NCBI GenBank assembly: GCA_030153045.1 | Contig: JASLID010000063.1 | Location: 1 to 63,974 of the forward strand | DNA: 63,974 nt | Source of the DNA: Flavobacterium sp. | GTDB taxonomy: Bacteria > Bacteroidota > Bacteroidia > Flavobacteriales > Flavobacteriaceae | Direction: 5' to 3' | Shown here: positions 42,087 to 50,748 of the stretch, in pieces | Layout: the number at the start of each line of letters is the position of its first letter | Numbering within the stretch: position 1 is the first letter of the stretch | Position numbers and translations under genes: made by a program | Notes under the pieces: generated by a model | Database searches by the model: none | What the model was told of the DNA's origin: nothing | The model's input: only the letters and a program-made list of their open reading frames with translations

Positions 42087-45000
42087 TTATTGTTTGATAA
42101 TTTGTTTTACAGTTCGTGTTTTACTGTTTTCAATAATTAGAAAATAAGCCCCTTGCGATACATTTGAAATGTCAATTTGTAATTTGTTAGGATTTAAAAC
42201 CGTAGGCTTTTTATCTAAAATGATTCGGCCTCTCAAATCGACTATCTGTGTTTTAGTTTCCGATAAATCGCTGCTGCTATTAATGGTAAGTGTTCCAAAA
42301 CTTGGATTAGGATATATTGAAAGACCAACAAATTCATTTGTATTTGTACTTAATGAAGGCTCAACGATGACTTGAATACCAACATTGCTTGGAGCCATTC
42401 TGGCACAGTCGTTTGTGAAGGTAACTGATGCGTTCCAATTTCCTTCTTCTAAACTATTGTCTTGAATATTGTTGATAATTGGATTTGAATTCCCTCTCGA
42501 AGCACCACTTGGATCAAACCATTCGATTGTTCCATTGTATAAATTGGATGGAATTTGGAGTTCTAAATTAGCACCTTGATTTACAACTGCGCTTGAAGCT
42601 TGTATATAAGTCGTTCCTCCATTTGTGCTATATTCAACCGCTCCAGATAAATCTGGATTACTTGGATGAATGGTAATATTTACAGGAATGGTTTTTAAAG
42701 AATTATTGTCTGGTGTAACTAAAACAGTGTAGGTTCCAGGCGCTATGTTGCTGACATTAAGTACGACTGTTCCATTTGCCGAAATTGAATTTGGGGTAAA
42801 AGTAACCACAGCTCCTGCTGGCGCTCCAGTAGTTGTAAATGTTGTTGGAGCAGGTAGGCAGCCGTGAATGTTATTATAATCGAAAGTAAAAGAAGCACTG
42901 TTTCCATTACAAGTCATCACGGAATTAGAACCGTTAACTGCAAAGTTATAATCTGGTTTTACGATTTCACACCAAGCAAAATCAACGTTTCCTTGTGTCA
43001 CTTTTACATGTCCTTCATTTGTAGGAGGCATATACCAGTTTTTAAAAGGGGATGTGTTTGTAGTTGTTGTATTTGTACCATCCCAAGGAGTGTCTTTTGT
43101 GCCTAAATTGATATTGTGATAATAATCAGGTTGGTTGTTTGCCACAACTCCACCTACATTTAATCCCATAGCGCTTACAGTTGGAATAAAACTAAAATAA
43201 CCACATTTTAAAGCGCCCATGAAGTTGGTCAATATAGGATCGCCACCCAAAGAACCTGCCAAGCCAAAAACATCAAACAAACCACCTGGTGACGAATCTA
43301 CCCCGTTTGTATTTGCACTTTGTTTTGCATTGGCTATGAAGGTGTCTTGGGTTGCCCAAACAAATATTTGCGCTTGAATTTTAACATCCACAATTTTTTC
43401 CTGAACATTAGCATTGGGCATGTATTCGCAAAATGTTACTGCTCGTGTGTTCAAACCCATAACAGTTCCGGTATTGATGTTACTACTAATCAAATCAAAG
43501 CCCGGATTTACATCAGCGTTGTTTATATCTTTGAATTTTGCACCAATACCACTGCCATTCACCATTGAAACGTTTCTGGTATTTTGTGGAAAACCCATTG
43601 CATTCATTCTGTTTTGGAAATTATCTCTAAAATTTACTGCTCCAGTAGGTAACAAAGGCATTCCGGTTGACGGTGCCACTGGGTCAGCTCCAGCAATTAC
43701 AGCGGGTGTAATGTGGGAATCGAAATGGTCTATCAGCATTTGTTTGGCGGCAGGTGAGCGTAGCATCCCTTCAACTAATGGTTTTACTGCGTCAACATCT
43801 CCATAACCATAAGCGAAATAGTTGAATAAATGTTGTAATCCAATAGGGACATTGGCGCCATAATGAGGGGAATCGAACGAAACCCAAAGTCTGGTTTGAT
43901 GATTTAAACTATTTTGTTCCATAAATCGCAAAGCATATCTTGTTATCAATCCGCCCATGCTTGGACCTATAACTACATTTTGTTCGGTTCCGGTTTTTTG
44001 GGCATTAATTAATTCGATAACTGTGACTAGAGAAAGTGCATTTCGCTCTATAAAATCGGCTCCACCATCAATCGTGTTGTTGGCAGCGTTGGTGTAGGTT
44101 GGAAAATTGACAATGACCACATCAAAACCCTCTTCATTTCTAATTCGGTCACCTAGATTTTGGACAATACCACCAGCATCAGTATAAGTTAGCAGATTGT
44201 AAACGGCTGAAACATTGCGAGAATCAGAAGGGTCAAAGCCATCTGCTACAAAAATAGGTTTGTCGAGAATGCCGTCTGGGCTTAGAAAAACTTCGTATTC
44301 GCATTTTCCTGGGGACATATCAGTAGCGCCATAAATGGTCAAATCGGGGTTTCTTGTTGAAGTTACTAAATTGGTAACTCTTTGAAACAATCGCGCGTTG
44401 TCTTCGTTGGAATAATTTACTGATAAATTGGATTTCCGTATTTTTTTATCTCCATTTTCGAATGAAATTTCAAACACCAATTCTTTTTTTCCTTCTGTAG
44501 GATAGGTTACTAAAATGTTTGTATCAAAAAAAACTTCCACCAAGCCTTTTCCGTCATTGAAATCAGCTTTTATGGAAGTTATTTTGTTTGAAGTAGTATT
44601 GGTGAACATTTTGCTGTCTAATGCAAAAACGGTTTGAACTCCTTTCTTTCGTAATGTCATTGGAGCAATGATTGTATTCGAATACTTTTCAAAAATATAC
44701 TGGTTTGAATTGCGAGTGACTTGATTGTTGGTTATCTTGACTAATCCTTTATCGTATGCTTTTTTGCTAATGGTTTCAAAATCTGAATGAATCAATCCAA
44801 TTTTTACAATCTCATTAGTGGTTTCAATTCGCATTTGGGATTTGATTAAATCGCTATTTGAAAATCTTTTTTGCTTATCAGACAATCCTAATTCTTTATA
44901 TGCTTGATGAAAACCATACATGCCGTAAGTATCGTTTTCTTGACCTAAAACAGAAAATGGTTTTGCGTCTGTTAGAAGTAAGGAAGTTTTCATTCCACTT

Positions 45001-45092
45001 CGGTCTAATTTAGAATAATCAATCTTTTTTTTGTTTTGCGCTTGGGTAAGCCCAAAACACAACAATGCAATCAATACGTAATTTAATTTCAT
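42087..45092 (-). CDS. Secreted alpha/beta-hydrolase-like protein with T9SS sorting domain
   Basis: 1,001 residues with signal peptide (to TQAQ, residue 19). A middle region has IVVNFPTYTN, the nucleophile elbow VVIGPSMGGLITRYAL (Ser378) and SFDSPHYGANVPIG, the pattern of lipase/PGAP1-like hydrolases that look for neutral lipids or esters. After it come Ig-like segments (about 690-900) and a type A sorting domain (VGLSIYPNPSFGTLTI ... RGRIILDKK ... GAYFLIIENS ... KQIIKQ). It should be exported by T9SS. Substrate is not evident, and the catalytic Asp/His are not assigned with certainty. Confidence 0.83.
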   Translation of the reverse strand: MKLNYVLIALLCFGLTQAQNKKKIDYSKLDRSGMKTSLLLTDAKPFSVLGQENDTYGMYGFHQAYKELGLSDKQKRFSNSDLIKSQMRIETTNEIVKIGLIHSDFETISKKAYDKGLVKITNNQVTRNSNQYIFEKYSNTIIAPMTLRKKGVQTVFALDSKMFTNTTSNKITSIKADFNDGKGLVEVFFDTNILVTYPTEGKKELVFEISFENGDKKIRKSNLSVNYSNEDNARLFQRVTNLVTSTRNPDLTIYGATDMSPGKCEYEVFLSPDGILDKPIFVADGFDPSDSRNVSAVYNLLTYTDAGGIVQNLGDRIRNEEGFDVVIVNFPTYTNAANNTIDGGADFIERNALSLVTVIELINAQKTGTEQNVVIGPSMGGLITRYALRFMEQNSLNHQTRLWVSFDSPHYGANVPIGLQHLFNYFAYGYGDVDAVKPLVEGMLRSPAAKQMLIDHFDSHITPAVIAGADPVAPSTGMPLLPTGAVNFRDNFQNRMNAMGFPQNTRNVSMVNGSGIGAKFKDINNADVNPGFDLISSNINTGTVMGLNTRAVTFCEYMPNANVQEKIVDVKIQAQIFVWATQDTFIANAKQSANTNGVDSSPGGLFDVFGLAGSLGGDPILTNFMGALKCGYFSFIPTVSAMGLNVGGVVANNQPDYYHNINLGTKDTPWDGTNTTTTNTSPFKNWYMPPTNEGHVKVTQGNVDFAWCEIVKPDYNFAVNGSNSVMTCNGNSASFTFDYNNIHGCLPAPTTFTTTGAPAGAVVTFTPNSISANGTVVLNVSNIAPGTYTVLVTPDNNSLKTIPVNITIHPSNPDLSGAVEYSTNGGTTYIQASSAVVNQGANLELQIPSNLYNGTIEWFDPSGASRGNSNPIINNIQDNSLEEGNWNASVTFTNDCARMAPSNVGIQVIVEPSLSTNTNEFVGLSIYPNPSFGTLTINSSSDLSETKTQIVDLRGRIILDKKPTVLNPNKLQIDISNVSQGAYFLIIENSKTRTVKQIIKQ

Positions 45093-45225
45093 AAGTTAAC
45101 TTGTTTGGAAATGAATTAAAAAATACACTAAAATATTATGCACGCATAGTACTTTTCTTACACAATATATAAATTATTTAATTATCCGCAAGTTTTTATG
45201 AAAATATTTAAATTATAATAAATAA

Positions 45226-45250
45226 AAAAGCCCGAATACATCGGGCTTTA
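45226..45250 (-). terminator. Terminator past the T9SS protein gene
   Basis: AGCCCGA / TCGGGCT stem with loop ATACA; the minus strand continues in a run of T. It resembles the pruA terminator at 47161-47190 in sequence, which fits the idea that it came with a copy of the pruA 3' end. Confidence 0.8.
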
Positions 45251-45275
45251 GAGAATAGTATTTGTTTAATAAGAA

Positions 45276-45346
45276 TTATCCTAAAAAAGGATAGCTATAG
45301 TGTTTTGTCGTTTTGGTAATTGTCAAAACTCCATTTTGCAAACTCT
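45276..45346 (-). pseudogene. Decayed remnant of the pruA 3' end (older copy)
   Basis: Minus-strand translation in one frame gives QNGVLTITKTTKHYSYPFLG and a stop; pruA ends AQN...RTIKETFVTPEHYGYPFLG and a stop. Eight or so residues are deleted and many changed, but the last nine (HYSYPFLG) are unmistakably close. A pruA-like terminator follows. This is the more diverged of two displaced copies. Confidence 0.6.
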
Positions 45347-45353
45347 TCCAATT

Positions 45354-46367
45354 TTATTGTTTGATTATTTTTTTAGTAAATGTTCCTTTATCAGTGTGAA
45401 TATTTACAAAGTAAACCCCATTTTGTAGATCATTTACATCGACAGAATTTCTATCTCTTGAAAGGCTTAATTCTTTGCCTGTAACATCAAATATTTTTAA
45501 GTAATTGATTTTTATATTTTCAGAATGAGAAATGTTAAGTTTTTCGTTTACAGGATTTGGACTAATAAAGATGTTGTGACTTAAAAAGTCATAATCAGAA
45601 TTACTCAAAAGAATTGTTTCAAAAGTTTCTATTGATGTTGTTGTTTGATTAATAGAAAGCAAAGGAACATTTATAGTTATGGTTGAATACCTAAATACTA
45701 GATAACCAGTACTGTTTGAATAGTAATTATAGGTGGTTTGTGAAACGGTTCCTACGTTTGGTATTGCTCCGTAATTTAAATTCAAATTTTGAACCATTTT
45801 TAATCTAGAAGCACTTCCGTTAAATGGGCCAAATCCTACATCATTTGTGTTCAGGGTGCCATAAGCATCAAAGGTTGAAGTCATGGTGCCTGAAAATGTG
45901 CCTGAATATGTTGTGTAAACATAATTTCCTACAACTGGATCAGAATTTGAATAACCGTAATTTATTGGGAAGGTTGCTACTAATGCATTATTAGAAGCAT
46001 AATTTAATTCGAATTCAGGATTTTTTACCGCTGTAAATGAAATTTGATTAGAGTTGTTTTTTGTGTAAAGTTTCGATACCGAAGTGTTCGGACTTACAGT
46101 ACTCGTTATGGTTAAAACGGAAGTTGTGCCCGGATAAGTTGTTAGTTCACCAGCTGTTGGATTGTCGTAAGTATCTACCGAATTCCCAGTTTTTGAAAGT
46201 GAATTGAAGTTCCAAGTTAAATTAGTACCTGTAGTACTTTGATCGATAGATGTGCTACTATTAACTATAGCAAAACTTGACATAGGAGTACTGTAAAAAC
46301 TAGTGATAGTTTGTGCAACACTCTGTAATGAAATTAAAATTATAATCGATGTAATAATTTTTTTCAT
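45354..46367 (-). CDS. Secreted protein with T9SS type A sorting domain
   Basis: 337 residues with signal peptide (to SVAQ, residue 19). The middle (20-255) is Ser/Thr/Asn-rich beta-strand sequence with no catalytic motif I can recognise. The end (IFISPNPVNEKLNISHS ... LKIFDVTGKEL ... LQNGVYFVNIHTDKGTFTKKIIKQ) is a T9SS type A sorting domain. The gene lies between two decayed copies of the pruA 3' end, so it was probably inserted or duplicated there. Confidence 0.82.
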   Translation of the reverse strand: MKKIITSIIILISLQSVAQTITSFYSTPMSSFAIVNSSTSIDQSTTGTNLTWNFNSLSKTGNSVDTYDNPTAGELTTYPGTTSVLTITSTVSPNTSVSKLYTKNNSNQISFTAVKNPEFELNYASNNALVATFPINYGYSNSDPVVGNYVYTTYSGTFSGTMTSTFDAYGTLNTNDVGFGPFNGSASRLKMVQNLNLNYGAIPNVGTVSQTTYNYYSNSTGYLVFRYSTITINVPLLSINQTTTSIETFETILLSNSDYDFLSHNIFISPNPVNEKLNISHSENIKINYLKIFDVTGKELSLSRDRNSVDVNDLQNGVYFVNIHTDKGTFTKKIIKQ

Positions 46368-46416
46368 TTTATCTATGTGAGTTTTGTGACATATAAAGTT
46401 ACAAACTTTTTATTTT

Positions 46417-46510
46417 TTATCCTAAAAAAGGATATTCATAATGTTCTGGAGTTACAAACGTTTCTTTAATGGTCCTTGTAGAAACCCAAAGCCATAAGTT
46501 TTGTGTTGAA
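46417..46510 (-). pseudogene. Displaced copy of the pruA 3' end
   Basis: The 90 bases 46421-46510 align without gaps to 47203-47292 of pruA with 11 differences by eye (about 88% identity). The frame is intact and gives QNLWLWVSTRTIKETFVTP then EHYEYPFLG and a stop. The match ends abruptly at 46510, next to an inverted repeat that bounds the neighbouring gene. Confidence 0.88.
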
Positions 46511-46517
46511 TAACGAA

Positions 46518-46539
46518 CGAGACGCTCGCGTTAGCGGGG
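46518..46539. repeat. Left inverted repeat of the orphan cassette
   Basis: CGAGACGCTCGCGTTAGCGG is the start of a 22-base sequence that matches the complement of the right repeat with three differences. It is itself a small hairpin (CGCT/AGCG) and is far richer in G/C than the gene it borders. It begins 8 bases from the end of the pruA fragment. Confidence 0.75.
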
Positions 46540-46540
46540 A

Positions 46541-47026
46541 CTATAAAATATTCTCTTTAATAAGTTCAAAATCTTCCTCATTAATATATTTAATAGTAAT
46601 ATTATATTCTGAAAAAAGAACACTATTTCTTGTAGAAAAAACTAATTTCATAACTCCATTTTTTAACCTTTCAATTTTTTTTATATAATATTTTGCCCAA
46701 AAATCTGAATTAGAGCTATTATCATTACATATAATAAAAGGTCCATTTGTATAAGATATAGAAATGTTAGAACTAAAATATATGTATAGGTAATCTTTTT
46801 CTATACAAATTCTCATGAGCGTTTGTAAACTATTTTCTCTATCAATAAAAAAACTATGATTTATTATGCTGGAAATTTGCAAATCTGAAATCATCTTACA
46901 ACTTGCAAAAGTTAATCTATTATTAACTTTTTTTTCGTCTTTTTTTATTTTAAAAAAAACAAAGATTAACAGCATTAAGATTAATACGATTAAAAAAATT
47001 TTAATAAAGTACATTAAATCATTCAT
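46541..47026 (-). CDS. Orphan membrane-anchored protein in an inverted-repeat cassette
   Basis: 161 residues. One N-terminal membrane helix (about 6-26) precedes a soluble part of alternating strands, very rich in Ile, Asn, Lys, Ser and Phe. The A/T content is visibly above that of its neighbours. I recognise no family. It is bounded by 22-base inverted repeats (46518-46539 and 47054-47076) and lies between pruA and a copy of the pruA 3' end, so it is likely a recent arrival. Confidence 0.72.
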   Translation of the reverse strand: MNDLMYFIKIFLIVLILMLLIFVFFKIKKDEKKVNNRLTFASCKMISDLQISSIINHSFFIDRENSLQTLMRICIEKDYLYIYFSSNISISYTNGPFIICNDNSSNSDFWAKYYIKKIERLKNGVMKLVFSTRNSVLFSEYNITIKYINEEDFELIKENIL

Positions 47027-47053
47027 TTTATTTAATTTTAAGAGGGACTTTTG

Positions 47054-47076
47054 CCCTCGCTAGCACGAGCGTCTCG
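47054..47076. repeat. Right inverted repeat of the orphan cassette
   Basis: CCCTCGCTAGCACGAGCGTC is the start of the sequence matching the left repeat in inverse orientation with three differences over 22 bases. It also contains its own CGCT/AGCG hairpin. It starts 28 bases before the gene's start codon. Confidence 0.75.
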
Positions 47077-47160
47077 AAATTGACTATATCTAAAACTACT
47101 CATTTCGTAGATTTGCAATCCGTGCTTTAAAGTATAACCAAACCCATCTATTTATAAAAA

Positions 47161-47190
47161 AAGCCCGAACATATCGGGCTTTTTTTTATA
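47161..47190 (-). terminator. Terminator of pruA
   Basis: AGCCCGA / TCGGGCT stem with a 5-base loop; long T run on the plus side and A run on the other, so it works in both directions. It lies just past the pruA stop codon. Confidence 0.9.
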
Positions 47191-47198
47191 TAAATGAA

Positions 47199-48824
47199 TT
47201 AACCTAAAAAAGGATATCCATAATGTTCTGGAGTTACAAACGTTTCTTTGATAGTTCTTGGAGAAACCCAGCGTAATAAATTTTGTGCTGAACCTGCTTT
47301 GTCATTTGTTCCAGAAGCTCTTGCTCCTCCAAATGGTTGCATTCCTACAACAGCACCTGTTGGTTTGTCATTGATGTAGAAGTTACCAGCAGCGTTTTGT
47401 AAAGCTACAGTTGCTTCTTCAATTGCATAACGATCTGTACTTAAAACTGCACCAGTTAATGCGTATTCAGAAGTTTGATCTACCAATGTTAAAGTTTCTG
47501 CCCATTTCGCATCTTCATATACATAAATTGTAATTACTGGTCCGAAAAGTTCTGTTTCCATTGTTGCATATTTCGGGTTTGTAGTTACAATAACTGTTGG
47601 TTCAATAAAGTAACCTTTAGATTTATCGTAATTTCCACCAACGATGATTTCTGCATCAGTATCTTTTTTAGCTTGATCAATAAAACTAGCTAATTTATTA
47701 AATGAACCTTCGTGAATAACAGCGGTAACAAAGTTTCTGAAATCTTCTGGAGAACCCATTTTCATAGAATTCACATCTGTAATTAATTGTTCTTTAACCG
47801 CTGGCCATAAACTTTGAGGAATATAAGCTCTTGAAGCAGCTGAACATTTTTGACCTTGGAATTCGAAAGCACCACGAGTTATTGCTGTAGTAACTTGTTT
47901 TACGTTTGCCGATGGATGTGCGATAATGAAATCTTTTCCACCTGTTTCACCTACGATTCTTGGATACGTTTTGTAATTGTGAATGTTAGTTCCAATTTTT
48001 TTCCAAATTTCTTTGAAGATAAATGTCGAACCTGTATAGTGAATTCCAGCAAAATCTGGAGATGCTAAAACGGTATCCGTAATCATAACTGGATCACCAA
48101 AAACAACGTTAATTACACCGTCTGGAACTCCAGCTTCTTTGAAAACATCAATAATGATTTTTGCAGAAAACACTTGGCTATCACTTGGTTTCCAAACTAC
48201 CACATTACCCATCAATGCCGCACTTGCAGGTAAATTTGCTGCAATTGCTGTAAAGTTGAAAGGTGTAACAGCGTAAACAAAACCTTCTAAAGGTCTGTAT
48301 TCGACTCTGTTCCACATGTCTGAGTTTGATGCTGGTTGATCCGCATAAATTTGTGTCATAAACTCTACGTTAAAACGTAAGAAGTCGATTAATTCACAAG
48401 AGGCATCAATTTCTGCTTGGTGAATTGTTTTAGATTGCGCAATCATGGTTGCGGCATTTATTTTTGCCCTGTACGGACCAGCGATTAATTCAGCTGCTTT
48501 TAAAAAGATAGCTGCACGTTGTTCCCAAGCCATGTTTGCCCATTTTGTTCTGCTTTCTAAAGCATTAGCAATGGCTTTTTCAATATGTGATTTTTCAGCT
48601 AAATGATATGTTCCAACAATGTGTTGGTGATCATGTGGTGCCGACATATTTCTTGTGTTTCCTGTGAAAATTTCTTCTGAACCAATGTATAAAGGCACAT
48701 CAATTTTGGTATTCCACATTGCTGTGTAAGCGGCTTGAACGGCTGCTTTTTCTGGAGAATTTGGTGCGTATGCTTTTACGGGTTCGTTAACCGCTTTTGG
48801 TATATTAAAAAATCCTTTTAACAT
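47199..48824 (-). CDS. pruA: L-glutamate gamma-semialdehyde dehydrogenase (P5C dehydrogenase)
   Basis: 541 residues of the ALDH4 type, cytoplasmic, the second step of proline breakdown to glutamate. Visible are VTPFNFTAIAANLPASAALMGN, VWKPSDSQVFSA (NAD site), IVGETGGKDFIIAH with the catalytic Glu, GQKCSAASRAYIP with the nucleophile Cys, and the closing RTIKETFVTP-EHYGYPFLG. Length and motifs are normal. Its last 30 codons occur twice more, decayed, downstream (45276-45346, 46417-46510). Promoter TACTTTTG lies 53 bases upstream. Confidence 0.95.
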   Translation of the reverse strand: MLKGFFNIPKAVNEPVKAYAPNSPEKAAVQAAYTAMWNTKIDVPLYIGSEEIFTGNTRNMSAPHDHQHIVGTYHLAEKSHIEKAIANALESRTKWANMAWEQRAAIFLKAAELIAGPYRAKINAATMIAQSKTIHQAEIDASCELIDFLRFNVEFMTQIYADQPASNSDMWNRVEYRPLEGFVYAVTPFNFTAIAANLPASAALMGNVVVWKPSDSQVFSAKIIIDVFKEAGVPDGVINVVFGDPVMITDTVLASPDFAGIHYTGSTFIFKEIWKKIGTNIHNYKTYPRIVGETGGKDFIIAHPSANVKQVTTAITRGAFEFQGQKCSAASRAYIPQSLWPAVKEQLITDVNSMKMGSPEDFRNFVTAVIHEGSFNKLASFIDQAKKDTDAEIIVGGNYDKSKGYFIEPTVIVTTNPKYATMETELFGPVITIYVYEDAKWAETLTLVDQTSEYALTGAVLSTDRYAIEEATVALQNAAGNFYINDKPTGAVVGMQPFGGARASGTNDKAGSAQNLLRWVSPRTIKETFVTPEHYGYPFLG

Positions 48825-48877
48825 GTTGTTGAGATTGTTAGGTGTTAGACTAATTCGGTTTTTTATAAAATCGAATA

Positions 48878-48885
48878 CAAAAGTA
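48878..48885 (-). promoter_or_regulatory. -7 promoter element of pruA
   Basis: The minus strand reads TACTTTTG, matching TAnnTTTG, 53 bases before the start codon. Confidence 0.55.
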
Positions 48886-48985
48886 CAAAGGAAATATCAA
48901 ACTTTAAGTAACAAATAACACAAAACTATCTTAATAAAGCAGATAATTATCGGTTATAAATCTCTTGATTACTTGAGGCGACTTA

Positions 48986-49372
48986 TTAATTTAACGCAAA
49001 AGGAGCGCTTAATTTGAAAGAAGGAACAATTACTTTAAACGATCTTGATGTGGTAAAGTTAATCATGTTGAAATGCCCACTCATGCTACCGTGAGGCGAA
49101 CAAAGTAAACAGCCTGAACTATACGTATGGGTTTCTCCAGGTTTCAATACAGGTTTTTTACCAATTACACCTTCGCCATCAACTTGTTCCATTTGGTTTA
49201 AGGCATCAAAAATCTCCCAATGACGAGTTACGAGTTGTACAGAATCTTTGCTGTGGTTTTCTATGGTAATATGATAACTGAAAGCAAAGTGCATTTTATG
49301 GTTTTTGAAGTAAGTGCCTTCAAAAGTAGTTAATACTGAGATTTTTATCCCTCTTGTGATTTGAGTAACCAT
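48986..49372 (-). CDS. apaG: ApaG family protein
   Basis: 128 residues with the fibronectin-III-like ApaG fold: VTQITRGIKISVLTTFEG, FAFSYHITIENHSKDSVQLVTRHWEIFDA, GEGVIGKKPVLKPGETHTYSSG and GSMSGHFNMI. Length matches the E. coli protein (125). ApaG has been linked to Co2+ resistance and Mg2+ efflux, but its molecular role is not settled. It is single, with its own promoter. Confidence 0.94.
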   Translation of the reverse strand: MVTQITRGIKISVLTTFEGTYFKNHKMHFAFSYHITIENHSKDSVQLVTRHWEIFDALNQMEQVDGEGVIGKKPVLKPGETHTYSSGCLLCSPHGSMSGHFNMINFTTSRSFKVIVPSFKLSAPFALN

Positions 49373-49391
49373 AATGCTAAATTGTACTTTA

Positions 49392-49399
49392 CAAATTTA
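49392..49399 (-). promoter_or_regulatory. -7 promoter element of apaG
   Basis: The minus strand reads TAAATTTG, matching TAnnTTTG, 20 bases before the start codon. Confidence 0.55.
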
Positions 49400-49439
49400 G
49401 AAAATTTATAAATCAAATGCTTTATAATCTTCTAAAATT

Positions 49440-50693
49440 TTAATTCGTAATATTTACTGAATTTGTTTCTCCTTTACCAATCACTCTATCGAAGCGTTCA
49501 CCGTTTGCTCTATAATACACAACAGCGGTGTATTGATTTTCAGTTTGGTAGTAATTTCCGTCGATGGCATTTTTTTCATCAATTGTTTTTTGAGGTGTTA
49601 CTACTGTATAGTTGTAATTATTGAAGCCTTGTTTGATTAAAATGGCTTTTTCAAAAACACCTTTTTCAACATTATAATCCATTTTATTTTCTGATGTAAA
49701 TAAATTGTTGTTGAACAATCCAGTAATGTAAATGTTACTGTTTGCTGCATATTCTGGAGCAAAAAGAGAAAAATAAACCCACGAATAGTCGGCTTCAACT
49801 TGGTGGTTTTGTGCGGTTAAATTTCGGGTTTGATAATTGCCATTAATATCAGGGTAATAGGTGTAGCCTTTATTTTTTCGGGCTGTATCTGTATATAAAT
49901 AGGCGCTGTATAAACCACTACTAGCGTCGATTTTTGCAATTGAATTGGTAGCTGCACGTATTTCCTTATTGTCAAAATACAGGTATTCGTTTCCGGCAAA
50001 AAACTGGGTTTCGTTATTGTATCTAAAAATCAAATCGTTACCAATAGTGTATTGCGGCTTGATGTTGACCAGAGCGTTATTCCATTTTCCGTTTTGGAAT
50101 AAGATAACTTTTATGTTTTGAACTGGATTTTGGAATAAGATATTTTGTGATTTTATGGCAAATTCTACGTTGTGTTTTTCTTGGATGTCGGCTACATTTC
50201 TAGAGCGTTTTATTTGCATTGGTACTTCTGCAAAGTCTTCATAAATAATTATTTTTTTTGAAAAGACAAGTTCTCTATTGCTGTTGAAAACCGATAGTAA
50301 GTAGTTGCCACTCTTTGTGATTTGGCAAAAATTATTGGGAAAACTTAAACGATAATGAGAATAAATTTGCAGCGTATTAAATGAATTTTCATAATCTTGA
50401 ATGCGCTGATTGTCGGTTCCATTGATGTACTCGCCTTTAGATAAATCTGATGGAGTCCAATTGTAATTATGGTGTGTTAGGGTAAAATAGTAATCTTCTT
50501 CTGTGCCAAACAAATCATCAAAACTGAATTGAAAATAATCACCTAGTCTAAAAATGGGAAAAACATTGTTATTCGCCTGAGTGAAGGTGATGGTTTTAAT
50601 GTTGAATGGCGGTTCAGTTTCGGAAACAGATTGTGCGATTGAATTACTTCCAATAAATAGTATAAATAGTAAGCTGAATATTCTAGAAATCAT
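49440..50693 (-). CDS. DUF5103 protein, T9SS translocon plug-like
   Basis: 417 residues with signal peptide (to SIAQ, residue 21). The conserved pattern FPIFRLGDYFQFSFDDL, YYFTLTHHNYNWTPSDLSKGEYINGTDNQRI, SHYRLSFPN and GNYLLSVFNS marks DUF5103. In F. johnsoniae a DUF5103 protein was found as the Plug subunit that closes the SprA translocon channel of T9SS in the periplasm. Four T9SS cargo-type proteins elsewhere in this window fit that machine. Assignment to Plug itself, not a paralogue, is inferred. Confidence 0.83.
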   Translation of the reverse strand: MISRIFSLLFILFIGSNSIAQSVSETEPPFNIKTITFTQANNNVFPIFRLGDYFQFSFDDLFGTEEDYYFTLTHHNYNWTPSDLSKGEYINGTDNQRIQDYENSFNTLQIYSHYRLSFPNNFCQITKSGNYLLSVFNSNRELVFSKKIIIYEDFAEVPMQIKRSRNVADIQEKHNVEFAIKSQNILFQNPVQNIKVILFQNGKWNNALVNIKPQYTIGNDLIFRYNNETQFFAGNEYLYFDNKEIRAATNSIAKIDASSGLYSAYLYTDTARKNKGYTYYPDINGNYQTRNLTAQNHQVEADYSWVYFSLFAPEYAANSNIYITGLFNNNLFTSENKMDYNVEKGVFEKAILIKQGFNNYNYTVVTPQKTIDEKNAIDGNYYQTENQYTAVVYYRANGERFDRVIGKGETNSVNITN

Positions 50694-50748
50694 GTTGTTG
50701 ATTTATAATGAAGTAAAGATATTATTTTACAACGAATATTATGCCAGT

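Noticed and set aside
46518..47076. Integron attC-like sites around the orphan cassette
   Set aside because: The repeats contain GTTAGC but not the GTTRRRY / RYYYAAC core pairs, and there is no integrase or array of cassettes.
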